Positions 26,535 to 37,299 are shown, numbered from the stretch's first letter. The stretch: 64,000 bases of DNA from Gorsachius magnificus (GCA_034008185.1 CM067081.1:32858806-32922805); one strand, 5' to 3'. Made by a program: numbers and translations. Notes: generated by a model from the sequence alone, not told the origin.

Positions 26535-26548
26535 TGCGCACATGTGAT
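26535..26548 (+). repeat. 14-bp direct repeat, copy 1
   Basis: TGCGCACATGTGAT occurs here and again at 27671-27684, next to the broken 3' end of the provirus. The pair encloses about 1.1 kb that contains the CR1 pieces. Confidence 0.8.
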
Positions 26549-26949
26549 TTCCATGCAGACCTGTCTTGCCATGCAGGACAACAAACGCATTCCTCTCTGA
26601 CGTCCCTTTTCCAAACCCTCTTGTCCATTCTGCATAGGGATATGAGGATATTTTTATCCCAATTGTGTAACCAGTCTAAACAGGTGTAAATGACAGCACA
26701 TAGTCATCTAAGAATCACTGGGTGACACGGAACAGGGCTAGACAGGATCTAGAGGCAGTCTGTCCCTCTGTGGTGGGGCAGTATCAGCTGTTATATGTGT
26801 CATTCCTGGTGGATCTAACATGCTTTCTGATCCCACCTGAGCAGGTTTCTGGCCTATTCTCAAGAACATGCAGGGACAGAGAGCTAGGTAGGCAGCCTAT
26901 TCCTTGCTTCCCTATTGACAGTACTGGAAAGCATTTCCAATGCCATATC

Positions 26950-27125
26950 TAAATCTCCCTTGCAGCAAAATAAACCTACTCATATTTCTTCTACTCATTC
27001 CTGCTGCTCTTCTGAACCCTCGACAATTAGTCCAGACCTTTTTCAAAGTGCGTTGCTAAAGCTGGAGTCAGTGCTCCAGGAGGTATGGGCAGCACTGAAG
27101 AGAGCTCAGCCCCTCACATCTTTAA
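26950..27125 (-). repeat. Old CR1 fragment, minus orientation
   Basis: Text such as TTAGTCCAGACCTTTTTCAA, GTGCTCCAGGAGGTATGGGC and AGCACTGAAGAGAGC looks like the complement of a diverged CR1 (the 'cagtactccaggtgtggcc' region). A younger CR1 in the opposite orientation begins about 80 bp further on. Confidence 0.5.
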
Positions 27126-27199
27126 GACAGCAGAAGTTCCTTACACATAACATCACCACTTATATAGTCCACAATATGTCACGGGCTTTTCTTAAAACA

Positions 27200-27422
27200 G
27201 GTAAGACAGATGATACTAGGAAAAATTTCTTCACTGAAACAGTTGTCAAGCATTGGAACGGACTGCCCAGGGAAGTGGTTGAGTCCCCATCCCTGGAGGT
27301 GTTTAAAAGACAGGTAGATGAGGTGCTTAGGGCCATGGTTTAGTGGTGGGATGGCAGTGTTAGGTTAAGGGTTGGACTCTATGATCTTAAAGGTCTTTTC
27401 CAACCTAAACGATTCTATGACT
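27200..27422 (+). mobile_element. CR1 3' end, short young copy
   Basis: The last ~220 bp of a CR1 element: the [20 protein letters not shown] coding end, then the 3' UTR TAGTGGTGGGATGGCAGTGT and the tail TCTTTTCCAACCTAAACGAT, TCTATGACTC. It lies just outside the broken 3' edge of the provirus. Confidence 0.92.
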
Positions 27423-27670
27423 CTGGATCAACTTTGGACCCGCCAGTACCCCAGTTCTTTTCTGCAGAACTGCTGCCCAGTTCTCTGTCCTGTGTCTGTA
27501 GCTGATCATTTCTGCTCTGCACTCAAGAACATGACATCAGAGCAGCCATATGGCGTGCAGCATCGGCTCAGCATCCCCTGACATTTGCCAGCAGCGGAAG
27601 CCTAGGGAAGAGCAGAGGACCAGGGCCAGTACAAGGCAGCACTTCCCCCATACACCCACTCAGCTTCTCC

Positions 27671-27684
27671 TGCGCACATGTGAT
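27671..27684 (+). repeat. 14-bp direct repeat, copy 2
   Basis: Identical to 26535-26548. It sits immediately beside the point where the 3' LTR of the provirus stops matching the 5' LTR. Confidence 0.8.
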
Positions 27685-27716
27685 AATGAGTTAACCTTCA
27701 ACAATTCCCCCCTTTG
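27685..27716 (-). promoter_or_regulatory. Polypurine tract and stub of 3' LTR
   Basis: On the minus strand AAAGGGGGGAAT precedes TGTTGAAGGTTAACTCATT. The purine tract is the plus-strand primer, and the TGTTGAAGG start matches the 5' LTR. Similarity to the 5' LTR ends after about 17-19 bases, so the rest of the 3' LTR is gone or replaced. Confidence 0.8.
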
Positions 27717-27729
27717 AGACTTGTCTATT

Positions 27730-29048
27730 TAGATAAGTCTCATCTTAATATTATTTTGTTTGTTAATTTGGAGCAACATTTGAATATGCATTGTACTGGT
27801 ACATATAAGCATAGAAAAGCAAGCAAGACCATTATCAACAATGCTAATAATCTCTTGAGCCATGGGCTATTTATGGGAAACCAGGAAGTCACCCATCTAA
27901 ATACTTCCTTTACTCCAGTAGAGGTGTCACCTTTTTGAACCTCATGTAATATTCAAGTTTGTTCCCAGATCTCATTTAAATCTGCAGAAATTCATCCACT
28001 CTGATCCACACATACACAGCAACTTGTATTGATCACTGTGCACACTCCTTCTTGAGAAGCCAATAACATATCCAGGGCCATTCTATTTTGTGTAGCTATA
28101 TTGGCAATTTCTGATACTCCTTCTTGCAAGGCCTTGATGACATCCAAAGTCTTGTTTCCCATTTGTTCAAGCAGTGTTGAAGTATTCACTATAGCTTTCT
28201 CATGTTCACTAACTAATTCCTAACCAAGGAAGGAATCACCTAGCAAATTAATGGAAGCCAGTTGATTGATCATTTAGTGGATTATGGCTTCTTCAATATC
28301 TTTTCATGTATGTTCTTATCCATAGCTTGGCATTGTTAACCTCATTCATTATGGCAACATTAGGAACAACAGCACCTAAAGTGCAAGTTCCAGACCAGTT
28401 GGGTGGCAAGACTTTTCATGCCTTATTCCCACATAACCGATACCAATCACTACTTGATGGAACTGGCCAAGGTCTTGTATTGCGTCCTCCCCAGTTTGCA
28501 GTTACATTACACCTTGGAACAGTAACAGAATTGTCACAATCTATTTTACCAAACCCTTTTGGAGGATTACACATTTGCATACACCTAGGATAATTTTGGT
28601 TTTCATCTGGAGGGAGTCCTATTTGCCACTACTGTTGTCCTTCTGTACAAACATTGACATAGGTCTTAGTCCATAAGCCTCCCCACAATGTATTTGCAGG
28701 GATAGGAATACCAATCAAAGAATATCCTTTGTCTGAATGTTCTGGAAAATGAGTACACGCCCAACAATCTGTTCTGTTGACCACCTTCATTGACTTTTCA
28801 ATTAGCTCCAAATGAAGGTTATTCTTCCAAGGGCTGTAATCCCCTCCCTGGTTCCCTTGAATTACCTGGCTCAGGTAACCTAAAAAACTAACAACCACAT
28901 TCCGTTCATCATATATTTTCAGGAAAGTAGTAAGTTTGTACAAATACAAAAGCAGTACTAAAGCAATTCCCATAAAGTAATACAAAAAAACTTCCCCTTG
29001 CATACAGTCCGACACCATGGATTCTACATTACCCCAAGTGCAATTCAT
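27730..29048 (-). pseudogene. env pseudogene of the provirus
   Basis: Env remnant. An ATG at 29048 starts a 139-codon frame with an early hydrophobic segment (YYFMGIALVLLLYLYKL) and an SU-type CXXC motif (CWAC). A second block (28189-27992) is the TM ectodomain heptad region with C-X6-CC at about 28017-28043, diagnostic of covalently linked gamma-type Env. A membrane anchor (LLALLIMVLLAFLCLYV) is readable near 27850-27800. At ~1.3 kb it is shorter than a typical gammaretroviral env, and stops interrupt it, so it is non-functional as read. Confidence 0.85.
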
Positions 29049-29069
29049 GTATTTCTCTGTATTTTTAAT

Positions 29070-30690
29070 TTCAAAGGTCCAGTTTCTTCAACTCTCCACG
29101 TCTCTGGAGGTGCTATTTTCACTCGAGTGTAATGAGTCCAGGAGTCGATTCCCTGCAACTTCACAGCACTATTAGTTGCCAGCTTTATAAAGGTCCTTTC
29201 CACTTTTCAGTCAGTGGCTCTTCCTTCCAGGTTCATAGGTACACTCAATCTCCTGGCTCAAATGAATGTACCGGCCTATCCAAAGGCATGAGGGTTCTTA
29301 TCTGGATGTACCTATGGAGAGAGGAGAGCACTCTTGCCAAGGACAAGAGATAATCACATTTGATTACCTTTTAAATATATTTGGTCCCCTTTGCCAGTCA
29401 GATTCATCATACAGGGTTTTCCACACAAAATTTCAAAAGAATTCATCTTTTCCCTAATTCTAGGAGCTATTCTAATTCTCAATAATGCCAAAGGTGAAAT
29501 CTCAATCCACTTCATATGTGTCTATTGGCATAGCTTGCTAGTCTGTCTCTTGACAGTTTGATTCATTCTTTCTACCTTTCCACTTGACTGAGGTCTCCAT
29601 GGAATGTGTAAGTCGCATTCTATTTGCAAAAACTTAAGACACTCCCTGGACTATTTTTACTACAAGGTGAGGTCCCCTGTCCTAGGAGAGCCCTTCTGGT
29701 ACCCTAAATCTCAGAATAATTTCTTTTAACAGAACCTTTATCACTTCTCTTGCCTTACTGGTGCGATGTGGGAAAGCTTCAGGCCATCCTGAAAATGTAT
29801 CCACAATTACCAACAAATATTTATACCCATTACAATTAGATAATTCTGAAAAATCAATTTTCCAGTATTCTCCAGGCATAATGCTTCTTTTTACATCTCT
29901 GGGAGGGGGACTTTTTTGAATTTTAGGATTGTTCCCTAAACAAATTTCACATTTCTGCACAATGCTCTTGGCCATCAGTAACATATTAATTCCCACAGCA
30001 TATCGTTTTATTGTTGTAAGCAAAGCTTCAATACCCGTATGTGTACTTTTATGTGTCCTTTCCATTAACTCCCTCATTATAGGCAGACTCACCACGCACT
30101 GACCTCTTGGAGTTACCCACCATCCTTCAATAGTCTTCTTACATTTCAACAACTCTGCAAGTTTATCCTCTTTTTCAGTATATACAGGGACTTCAATTTC
30201 CAAAGTTTTCTCTGGAATCAATGCTGCCACGTTTGCAGATAAAGCCACTCTTTTTGCAGCCTCATCAGCTTTTCTGTTTCCCTTGACCACATCAGTTTGT
30301 CCAGATTGGTGCACTTTACAATGTGTAACTGCTATTTCCTTAGGCTTATTAACTGCTCTCAGCAGTCTCACCATTTCTGTGCCATATTTTATGGGATGCC
30401 TTTGCGAGGATAACAGTCCTCTTTCCTCCCAAATTGCACCATGAGCATGTATTGCTCCAAAGGTGTACTTTGAATCAGTATACACATTGGCTTGCTTCCC
30501 TTCTGATAATCCCAAAGCTCAAATCAAGCCAATCAATTCAGCCTTCTGAGCCGATGTATTCACTGGTAGTGGCTTTACTTCTATTTCCTCTTCCAAGATT
30601 GCAACAACAGCCTTTCGGTCCCCTTTGACCACAAAGCTGCTCCCATCAGCGAAGAGCTCCCAATCGGGATGTTGCAAAGGACAGTCTTTT
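29070..30690 (-). pseudogene. RNase H and integrase remnant (pol)
   Basis: RNase H comes first: FADGSSF, AQKAELIGL and TDSKYTFGAIHAHG carry the D-E-D residues, with a stop at ~30518. Integrase follows: an HHCC zinc-like N-terminus (HKSTHTG, then CEIC), the core with KIDFSEL and DTFSGWPEAF, and DRGPHLVV just after a TAG at ~29680. A C-terminal region near 29190-29080 carries a GPF motif and WTHYTRVK. The frame 30515-29682 (277 codons) is the longest intact stretch of the provirus. Stops at ~30518, ~29680 and ~29630 break the rest. Confidence 0.9.
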
Positions 30691-31060
30691 AAATCTGGGA
30701 GGCTGAATATACTTGCTCAATAGTCCAAACATTCTTGTATCAATTCCTCCTTTTCTTGCAGGGGTAGCAAAGATGCTGGATTTAAAGTAGTGGATACTTT
30801 CATTATTATGTCTTCTTGCTCAAGCAATATTGCTTGATATTGTACCATCCTGCTTGGAGACAGCTAGTGATGCCCCTTGTGTTCCAGGACAGCTATGACT
30901 GCATGTGGCATCTGAATGGTAATTCTCTGTCCCATTGTCAGTTTTTGTGCCTCTTGTATTAACAACACAGTTGTCACTACTGCTCTTAAATGTCCTGGCC
31001 ATCCCGAGCTCACGTTATCCAATTGTTTTAAAAAGTAAGCTACTGGTCTTTTTCAGTCCC

Positions 31061-32143
31061 CTAGAGTTTGCACAAGTGCTCCCAGTGCTTGATGTCCTTG
31101 CTCATGCAACGAAGTTCCAAAAGTTTTGTTAAATTAGGGAGGCTTAATGCCAGAGCACTCGTAAGAGCAAATTCTATATCATCAAACCCTTTTCGACATT
31201 CTGGAGTCCATTCCAACACCTCTCCTGGCCCTTTAATAGCCTCATACAAGGGCATATCCTCCAGTCCAAAATTAGGTATCCAAAGGCGACACCATCTGGC
31301 CATTCCCAGAAATCCTCTTAACCCTCTTTTTGATTGGGGTGGGGTGGGGCAATCTGACATATTGCCTCCCTTCTCTCAACCTCCAACTTCCTTTCTCTTT
31401 GAGAAATTTCAAAATCCAAATATTCTACACTCTTCTGCACAATCTGTGCTTTCTTCTGAGACAGCTGACACCCAGGCAGTCCCAACAAGTTCAGCAGACT
31501 AATAGTTGCTTCCTTACGTTCCCCGATTGTATTTGCCCCTAATAAAGTGTCATCCACGCACTCTAGCAAGGTAATCGATGAATTCTTACCTTGCCATTGT
31601 TCCAGATCTTTTGTTAATGCATTACCAGAAATGGTGGGGCTGTTCTTAAATCCTTGGGGAAGCACTGTCTGACATAGTTGCGTCTTGCGTCCCATGGTAG
31701 GACTTTCCCATTCAAAGGCAAACAACTTTTGACTCTGTTCTTCCAGAAGAATACAGAAGGAAGCATCCTTTAAATCTAAAGCTGTAAAATAAACATTAAA
31801 TCTAAAACTCTAAAATAAAAACCTACTATCATGGTCAGTAGAGCATACAGGTTTGGCACCACTGGGTGTCATCAATCACTATTTGATTAAGAGCCCTTAA
31901 ATCTTGCACTAGGTGATTTTCCTGAGAGTGCGGCTTTTTGACAGGCAAAATAGGAGCATTATATTCAGATTGGCATTCTTGTAGCAGTCCATGTTTCAAA
32001 AATGTATTAGTTACAGGCTCTAAACCAATACGAGCTTCCAGCTTCATGGGGTATTTTTTTCGTCCTACTGGTTTTGCTCCCTGCTTAAATTCCACTTTAA
32101 CCATTTGGCTGATTTGGCTCTTCCAGGTTTTTCTGTTGCCCAT
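31061..32143 (-). pseudogene. Reverse transcriptase remnant (pol)
   Basis: RT fingers and palm are spread over three frames: 32143-31835 (VGRKKYPMKLEA, NAPILPVKK, LVQDLRALNQ), 31725-31318 (LPQGFKNSP, then the catalytic loop) and 31360-31061 (RGFLGMARWCRLWIPNF, connection domain). The catalytic YXDD box, normally YVDD in gammaretroviruses, reads CVDD at 31549-31560. Frameshifts, stops and about 100 bp of disturbed sequence at ~31730-31830 separate the pieces. Confidence 0.88.
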
Positions 32144-32229
32144 ACAAAGGGAGCCACTGCATCCACACTTTCAGAGGAGATTTCAACCTTGTTCTTTATG
32201 TCCTCGATTCCTGTTGAGCCCTGTAACAT

Positions 32230-32600
32230 ATAAACTTGTGCTTCCCAGGCATTATTTTGAGGAATATGCACTTGATGAAAAGTTATTTGTGCTCCCAATT
32301 TATTCAGTAAATCTTGTCCCATCAGAGCTAATGGACATTCTAGCACATACAAAAACTCATGGGTTAATACTCTGTTTCCAATTTTGCACATCATAGGCTG
32401 GAAAAAGGGTTTAACCTCGTTTTCCCACGGCACCAACTATTGACATAGAGAATTTACTCATAGATCCTTTACAACTATTTAATACTGAATAAGTTGCCCC
32501 TGTGTCAACTAAGAAATGAACAGTTTCATTCCCCAGCTTGACTGGAACCAGGGGCTCAGCTGGAGAATTAATTTTTCAGCCCCTGGTCCCTGTCAGTAGT
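32230..32600 (-). pseudogene. Protease (pro) remnant
   Basis: Retroviral aspartic protease. The active-site triad DTG in the context VDTGATYSVL is encoded at 32498-32506. The C-terminal motif LMGQDLLNKLGAQITF lies in a different frame (32436-32065), so a frameshift at ~32430 splits the domain. The order Gag-Pro-Pol agrees with a gammaretrovirus. Confidence 0.85.
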
Positions 32601-34114
32601 AATCTTCTATACTGATCATTAGTAAATCTGCCTCAGGAATAGGAGCAGAGGGTGGTGACCAAGTTGGTTTTGGTATTAGGCATTCATTTTTCCAATGTCC
32701 TTTTTCTTTACAAAATGCACATTGATCCCAAGGGGTTCTGTTCCCAATGTTTCTTATTGCTTCTCATCCTCTACCACATTCCCATCCTCTTGGGAAGCCC
32801 CATCCCCTAGAGGATATTTGTGCTTGAGTAAATGCCGCTGCCAAAATGGCAGCTTTTAGTTTCTGATCTTTCAATTTTTCTTTCTGTTTTTCTTTCTCTT
32901 CTAATTCTTCTCTATTATTATAAACTCTATAAGCAATTTCAATTATCCGTGACATTGTCATTCCAGGCATACCATCTACCTTCTGCAACTTTTTTTTCTT
33001 ATGTCTGGTGCTGATTGCCCCGCAAATAATGTTGGAAATATTACACTATTAGCGTCAACCTCTGGGTCCAAATCTGTCCATTTTTGAGCAGTCTCACATG
33101 ATCTTTCATAGAAGGCAGAGGGATTCTCGTCTTTGCCCTGTACCACCTGATACAATTTTGGAAAGTTTTTAGGTCTAGGCATCCCATGTTTTACTCCATA
33201 TAAAATTAACTGTTGATATTGTTTAAGCACCAATCGCCCTACTCCTGTGTCCAGATTCCAATCAGGTTCTCGTGCAGGCGTACAATGATCCAGACCATCC
33301 CTGGTGTTTAACCTCATATTTTCCTCTGTGCTTTTTCTAACACCATTCTCTTCTCCTCAAGGAGAAGTAAATTATCAAGCAATACCTGCATACCTCTCTA
33401 ATGCAGATTATGATTTCCAACTATTATCTGGAACGACCAATATACTTTCTCTGGATTATCTCGATATGACCTGGCAGATTCTTTCCAATTCATCAGATCT
33501 GAGGTAGAAAACGGCACTTTTACATGTACCCTCATTCCATCCAGCCCCACTGCCTCACGGGCTTGTAGCATCAGATTTTGCTGGGCACGAGTTCTGCTTC
33601 CAATAGGACTAAATCTTCTAGCATCACTCCTCCCCCATGAATCATCATTCTGTTCACTACCAGTGTAAACCAACAATTGTACATCATCTTCCTCATTATC
33701 CATTTTTATGCGTCTTTTCCCAATACTACAAATAGAACAAGGAGGTAGTTTTGTTTTCTCATTCATCATCATTAAAACATTAGAATCAGAAAACAACAAT
33801 TTACATTTCTTTCTCACTTCAGAATCATTCTGCAAGGTGAAAAATGCATCCACGTATAGAACCTCATCCCACTTACCCTGTCTTCTACAAAATAACATGA
33901 GTTGTAAAATAGTATTTTAATTCAGAGTTCCCATTTCGGGCCATTTTTCACCATCATCCAATTTATACATCGGCCACCACTGACTGCAGTACTCTCTTAA
34001 TTTCTTCTTTGTTAGGGGATCCCCACAAAACTTATCCCAATGCTTCGGGATGCATCCTAATGGAGATCAAAGGGGGGGTTCAGCAGACTGCCTTACCCCT
34101 TGTCCTGATCCCAT
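32600..34114 (-). pseudogene. gag pseudogene of the provirus
   Basis: Gag remnant. The start ATG at 34114 gives MGSGQG, a possible myristoylation start. The frame is soon lost after a C-run near 34072-34079, and a further stop lies near 33920. Matrix-like sequence follows to ~33700. The capsid spans about 33560-33000, with FSTSDLMNWKESA in one frame and the region from QLILYGVKHG to QSAPDI in another. The nucleocapsid carries one zinc knuckle at 32680-32721 (C-X2-C-X4-H-X4-C, complete). Several stops and at least two frame changes rule out a functional polyprotein. Confidence 0.85.
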
Positions 34115-34375
34115 ATTGTTACCCAAAAAAGAACGTTCTTACCCAAGATTTCACTGTCAAGCGTGCACGAAGCCTATAAAATACCTTTAATACAATGTTC
34201 CACCTATTACACCCCCCTTGCAATGTCTCTCTCTGTGTTGCACCTTCGAGGTGCTTACCCTCTCTGGTTGGGGAGAATACTCGTGGAATCCCCAAACAAA
34301 CAGGTCGGTGCGTGCTGGAATCCAAAGCGCAGCTTCTCCCCACCGGCAAGTCGATCCAGGCAAGGCTTCATGGCC

Positions 34376-34393
34376 ATCTCATCTGGGTCGACA
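34376..34393 (-). promoter_or_regulatory. Primer-binding site, tRNA-Arg-like
   Basis: On the minus strand TGTCGACCCAGATGAGA follows the LTR end. It resembles the complement of a tRNA-Arg 3' end (TGGCGACCCAGGTGGGA, from memory) with three differences, as expected for a decayed site. Confidence 0.55.
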
Positions 34394-34398
34394 AAACC

Positions 34399-34976
34399 TG
34401 TTGTCCGAAAAGTGGATTCATGGGCCGTGTGCAGTTAAGTCAATTGTCACACACTCGGGAGAGATGCTGCTTATTTATTCGATTTCTGCGCAGAGATGGG
34501 TGCTAGGTGGTAATTCCCCAAAGCTGGCACACCTTGGTTAACACACAGCAGCAGTTTATACGCTCAGAGAAACAGTTATCAGTTATTTTGCAATTACACT
34601 TAATCATCTCCTTTTTTATTCCGCTCTCGAAAGCCTCGCATCCATTTAAAGCTACAGTACCCTTCCTTTGTACTACACATGTTCTGCGAGGAAGGGTCTT
34701 CACGTGGGCAGGGGTCTTTTCACTTGGGGGGGCGTGATTTTTACCATGTTAATTAGGACAGTTCACTCAACGTTCAAGTAGTTCTCACTTCAGCCTAGTC
34801 AAAGGTTTGGTTTCTTTGGTGCTTATCTTGGTACTTTCTTGTGATTCATGGTGCCATCCCTCGAATCTTCTGACCTTCAGAACATCCTGGACTGATAAGT
34901 GTCCCTAACTTGTCAACTTAATGTATGTTCCACTAAATAATCAGACCATTTTAAATTTCTGAGTTACCCTTCAACA
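34399..34976 (-). repeat. 5' LTR of the provirus
   Basis: A 578-bp LTR beginning TGTTGAAGGGTAACTC at 34976 and ending GGACAACA at 34399. The terminal TGTTG/CAACA pair is a perfect inverted repeat. Inside, on the minus strand, are a TATA box (GCGTATAAAC, about 34553-34562) and a poly(A) signal (AATAAATAAG, about 34471-34480), giving a U3-R-U5 layout. The primer-binding site follows five bases after the end. Confidence 0.85.
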
Positions 34977-36500
34977 GGTGGACGTGAGAGGTGCTTGAAG
35001 GAGCTGCCTGCATGGAAAGCAGCTGAGGAACACTAAGGTTTTCTTCAAATAACGCTGGTTTCTGGGAAGAAAAAAAACCATGTGTTTTCTAATCTAGTTC
35101 ATCACAAAAAGCACATTACATAATTATCTGTTTACATGGCATCACAAGGAATTTTCAGCACTGGTAACCTCGGTGAAGTGCTTCTTGCAAAGCCTACATC
35201 ATTTAAAATATCACTAACTTAGTCCTGGGATTTATTCAGGGTTGTCTGAATTTAAATCAGTTTTAAAAGCAACTCAAATTAAAAGGATGCAAAACCTTGT
35301 CATGTCAACACTCCCTGTCTCATTTAAAGCTTTTCCAACTTGATATTGGTTTAACTTAACTCCACATCAAATCAGTGTTCACACAGGAGCCTTGACCCAT
35401 TTAACTGATGCATTTTTAAATAGTATCTCCCATTTCACAGCTGCAACTCTGAATACAGGGAGAGCAGCCTGAAGGTCCATCTACCTTAGCAGAGGCGCCA
35501 GAGGGTTTCTACCCTGACTCCAGTAAATTGAGTCAACCACTGACTTTCTAAGAGGTTTCAATACTACCACAGGAATATGCATTTTTCTGGAACAATCTCT
35601 TCAAAATAAAACCACATTGAAGCACACCTACTAACTGGATGTTTTTAGCTGCATACTAAACGGAGAAGGAGCCAAATGTTCCCCTGTCACTCAACCCACC
35701 GCTAAAGATGGAAGTTGCTCTTTTTCTACTGTGGTTTGTAAAAAAGAGGGGCTGTCTTTTATCAGGCCAGCTGCCACTGAGAAAAAAACAGGCAAGCTTT
35801 TGGGCAGAAGACCCTTCTTCAGGTCTGAAATAGCAGCAATAGTCTTGAAGGTGAAAACCAGCAGAGAATGACTTACAAATTTGATTAGATTATTTAAGCA
35901 GCTAGACCTTCCAGGGGGAAAAAAAAAAGGGGGGGGCAGGGGGCACTGATATCTGGAGCAAAGGAAGGGATAAGTAGGGGAGGAGGAGATAAAACGAGCT
36001 CCTCTGGCACACACAAAGAAAGCAATGAGTAATTTACTGCCTGAGGAGGGCGAGGGACGGGGAATTGCATCCTGTGCCCTGTCTGTCAAGCCCGGGGATT
36101 GTTAGCAGCATTAAGCATTTTAGGTCCCATGATGCCTTTTGAAGGTATTTTGTTGATGTCTCCTAAGAATCAGGGTTCAAGGGAGGTCTACATTTATTTC
36201 AGCTGCCACAGACTGCTGCAGAAAAGTATGTGCCCGGGGCAGGGGGGAAATGAGGCCTAGGTATTACTGTCCTTCTGCCTTTTATTTTGACCCTGACTGC
36301 TGGGCTTAATCTCACTTATCTGTGGAAAAATAAGAAAAATATACCTGCCCCAACCAGCCCTTTCACAAGCACAAAAGCGGTGTCTCCGAACATACCCAAC
36401 TCGATTTTTCCAAGGGAGTAATAACAGGAAGAGTCTTAACAGCTCCTTAACTATTTGTCCATTAAAAAAATATCACTTATTTGGAGAAGGCACGGCACTC
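34977..36500. other. Intergenic spacer, provirus to TPT1 island
   Basis: No gene or known repeat recognised. It holds a short A/G homopolymer patch (35919-35941), and some text resembling degraded repeats that I cannot place. It may hold distal TPT1 regulatory DNA, but no motif supports that. Confidence 0.4.
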
Positions 36501-36804
36501 AGTGCCATGAACACAAGTCACGGCCTTTGCAAGGCATCAGGAGCGTCCCAGCAGCGAGGGAGCACAGCCCCACGTCGCAGTCAGCATTACAGGTGACGGA
36601 GATGATGGCCAGGCACCCTGGAGGCGAGAAGGCAGCGGCTGGAGGCGCTCAGGACAGCCGGTACACACGTCGCCGGAAGGGCCCAAAGGCACAGCGGCAC
36701 CCCCCCGGGGGGTTCCCCCCGGGAAAGGCGGGGCGGTTCTCCTGGAAAGCTGAGCTTGTGCCAGAGCTGGGCAGTTAACATTCATGCCCGGGTCAGTGAA
36801 GAAG

Positions 36805-36828
36805 AAAAAAAAAAAAAAAAAAAAAAAA
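36805..36828 (+). repeat. Poly-A run of 24
   Basis: A pure A24 tract inside the GC-rich island upstream of TPT1. It is unusual for its surroundings. It could be a retroposon tail remnant or an expanded homopolymer. Confidence 0.9.
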
Positions 36829-37088
36829 TCCGCAAGAGGAGGAAGGCTACAGCCGCTGGGCAAACCTGCCGGTCACAGCGCCGCGAGGCGCACCGCCGCC
36901 ACAGGCCGGCCTCCCCGACCGCCCGCCGTCAGCCGAGGGGGCCGGGACGGCCTCCGCCCCCCCCGCCTCCCCGTCCCCGCCCCCCCCCCCCGGCCGCTCT
37001 AACGGGCCGGTAACGGCCGCCCGCCGGCCGCCAGGGGGCGCCGCGCTCGGCGGGGCGGGGCGGGGCGCGAGGGCGGGCGCGCGTGCGC

Positions 37089-37150
37089 GATGACGCGCCG
37101 GGCCGTGCCCGCTATATGAGCTCCGGCAGGCGCTGACTCGGCCCTTTCCG
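37089..37150 (+). promoter_or_regulatory. TPT1 core promoter with TATA and TOP start
   Basis: A TATA-like TATATGA at 37113-37119 lies 25-31 bases before a pyrimidine-rich start sequence (CCCTTTCCGCCTCG at 37142-37155). This corresponds to the 5' TOP element that puts TPT1 mRNA under mTOR-dependent translational control in vertebrates (family knowledge). A TGACGCG half-CRE-like site lies at 37091-37097. The predicted start is a C near 37144, giving a 5' UTR of about 58 bases. Confidence 0.75.
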
Positions 37151-37201
37151 CCTCGCTCCCGTCCGCTCTCGGGTCGCTGCGCAGAGGCCCGTGCCGCCGC
37201 C

Positions 37202-37229
37202 ATGATCATCTACCGGGACTGCATCAGCC
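37202..37229 (+). CDS. TPT1: TPT1 coding exon 1
   Basis: ATG at 37202 in a CCGCCGCCATG context, a strong Kozak sequence. It encodes MIIYRDCIS plus one base of Gln10. The donor is GTAAGG. A G-rich intron 1 follows (37230-37560). Confidence 0.97.
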
Positions 37230-37299
37230 GTAAGGGCGGCGGCGCGGCGCGGGGGAGGGGGCCGGGAGGGCGGGCGGCTGCTGCTCCTTCGCTCGCTCG

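Larger units (their letters stand above)
27685..34976 (-). mobile_element. Decayed gammaretrovirus-like (ERV1) provirus
   Basis: A minus-strand provirus with the order 5' LTR, primer-binding site, gag, pro, pol, env, polypurine tract. It is assigned to the gamma/ERV1 type from four points: a single CCHC zinc knuckle, the Gag capsid motif FSTSDLMNWK with QSAPDI, pol without a dUTPase, and an Env TM with a CX6CC motif. All genes are broken by stops and frameshifts. The 3' LTR is missing beyond its first ~19 bases. The host flanks are not resolved, so a target-site duplication cannot be shown. Confidence 0.9.

Noticed and set aside
31068..32396. Plus-strand frames of 144 and 152 codons
   Set aside because: Antisense to recognisable pol and protease sequence of the provirus.
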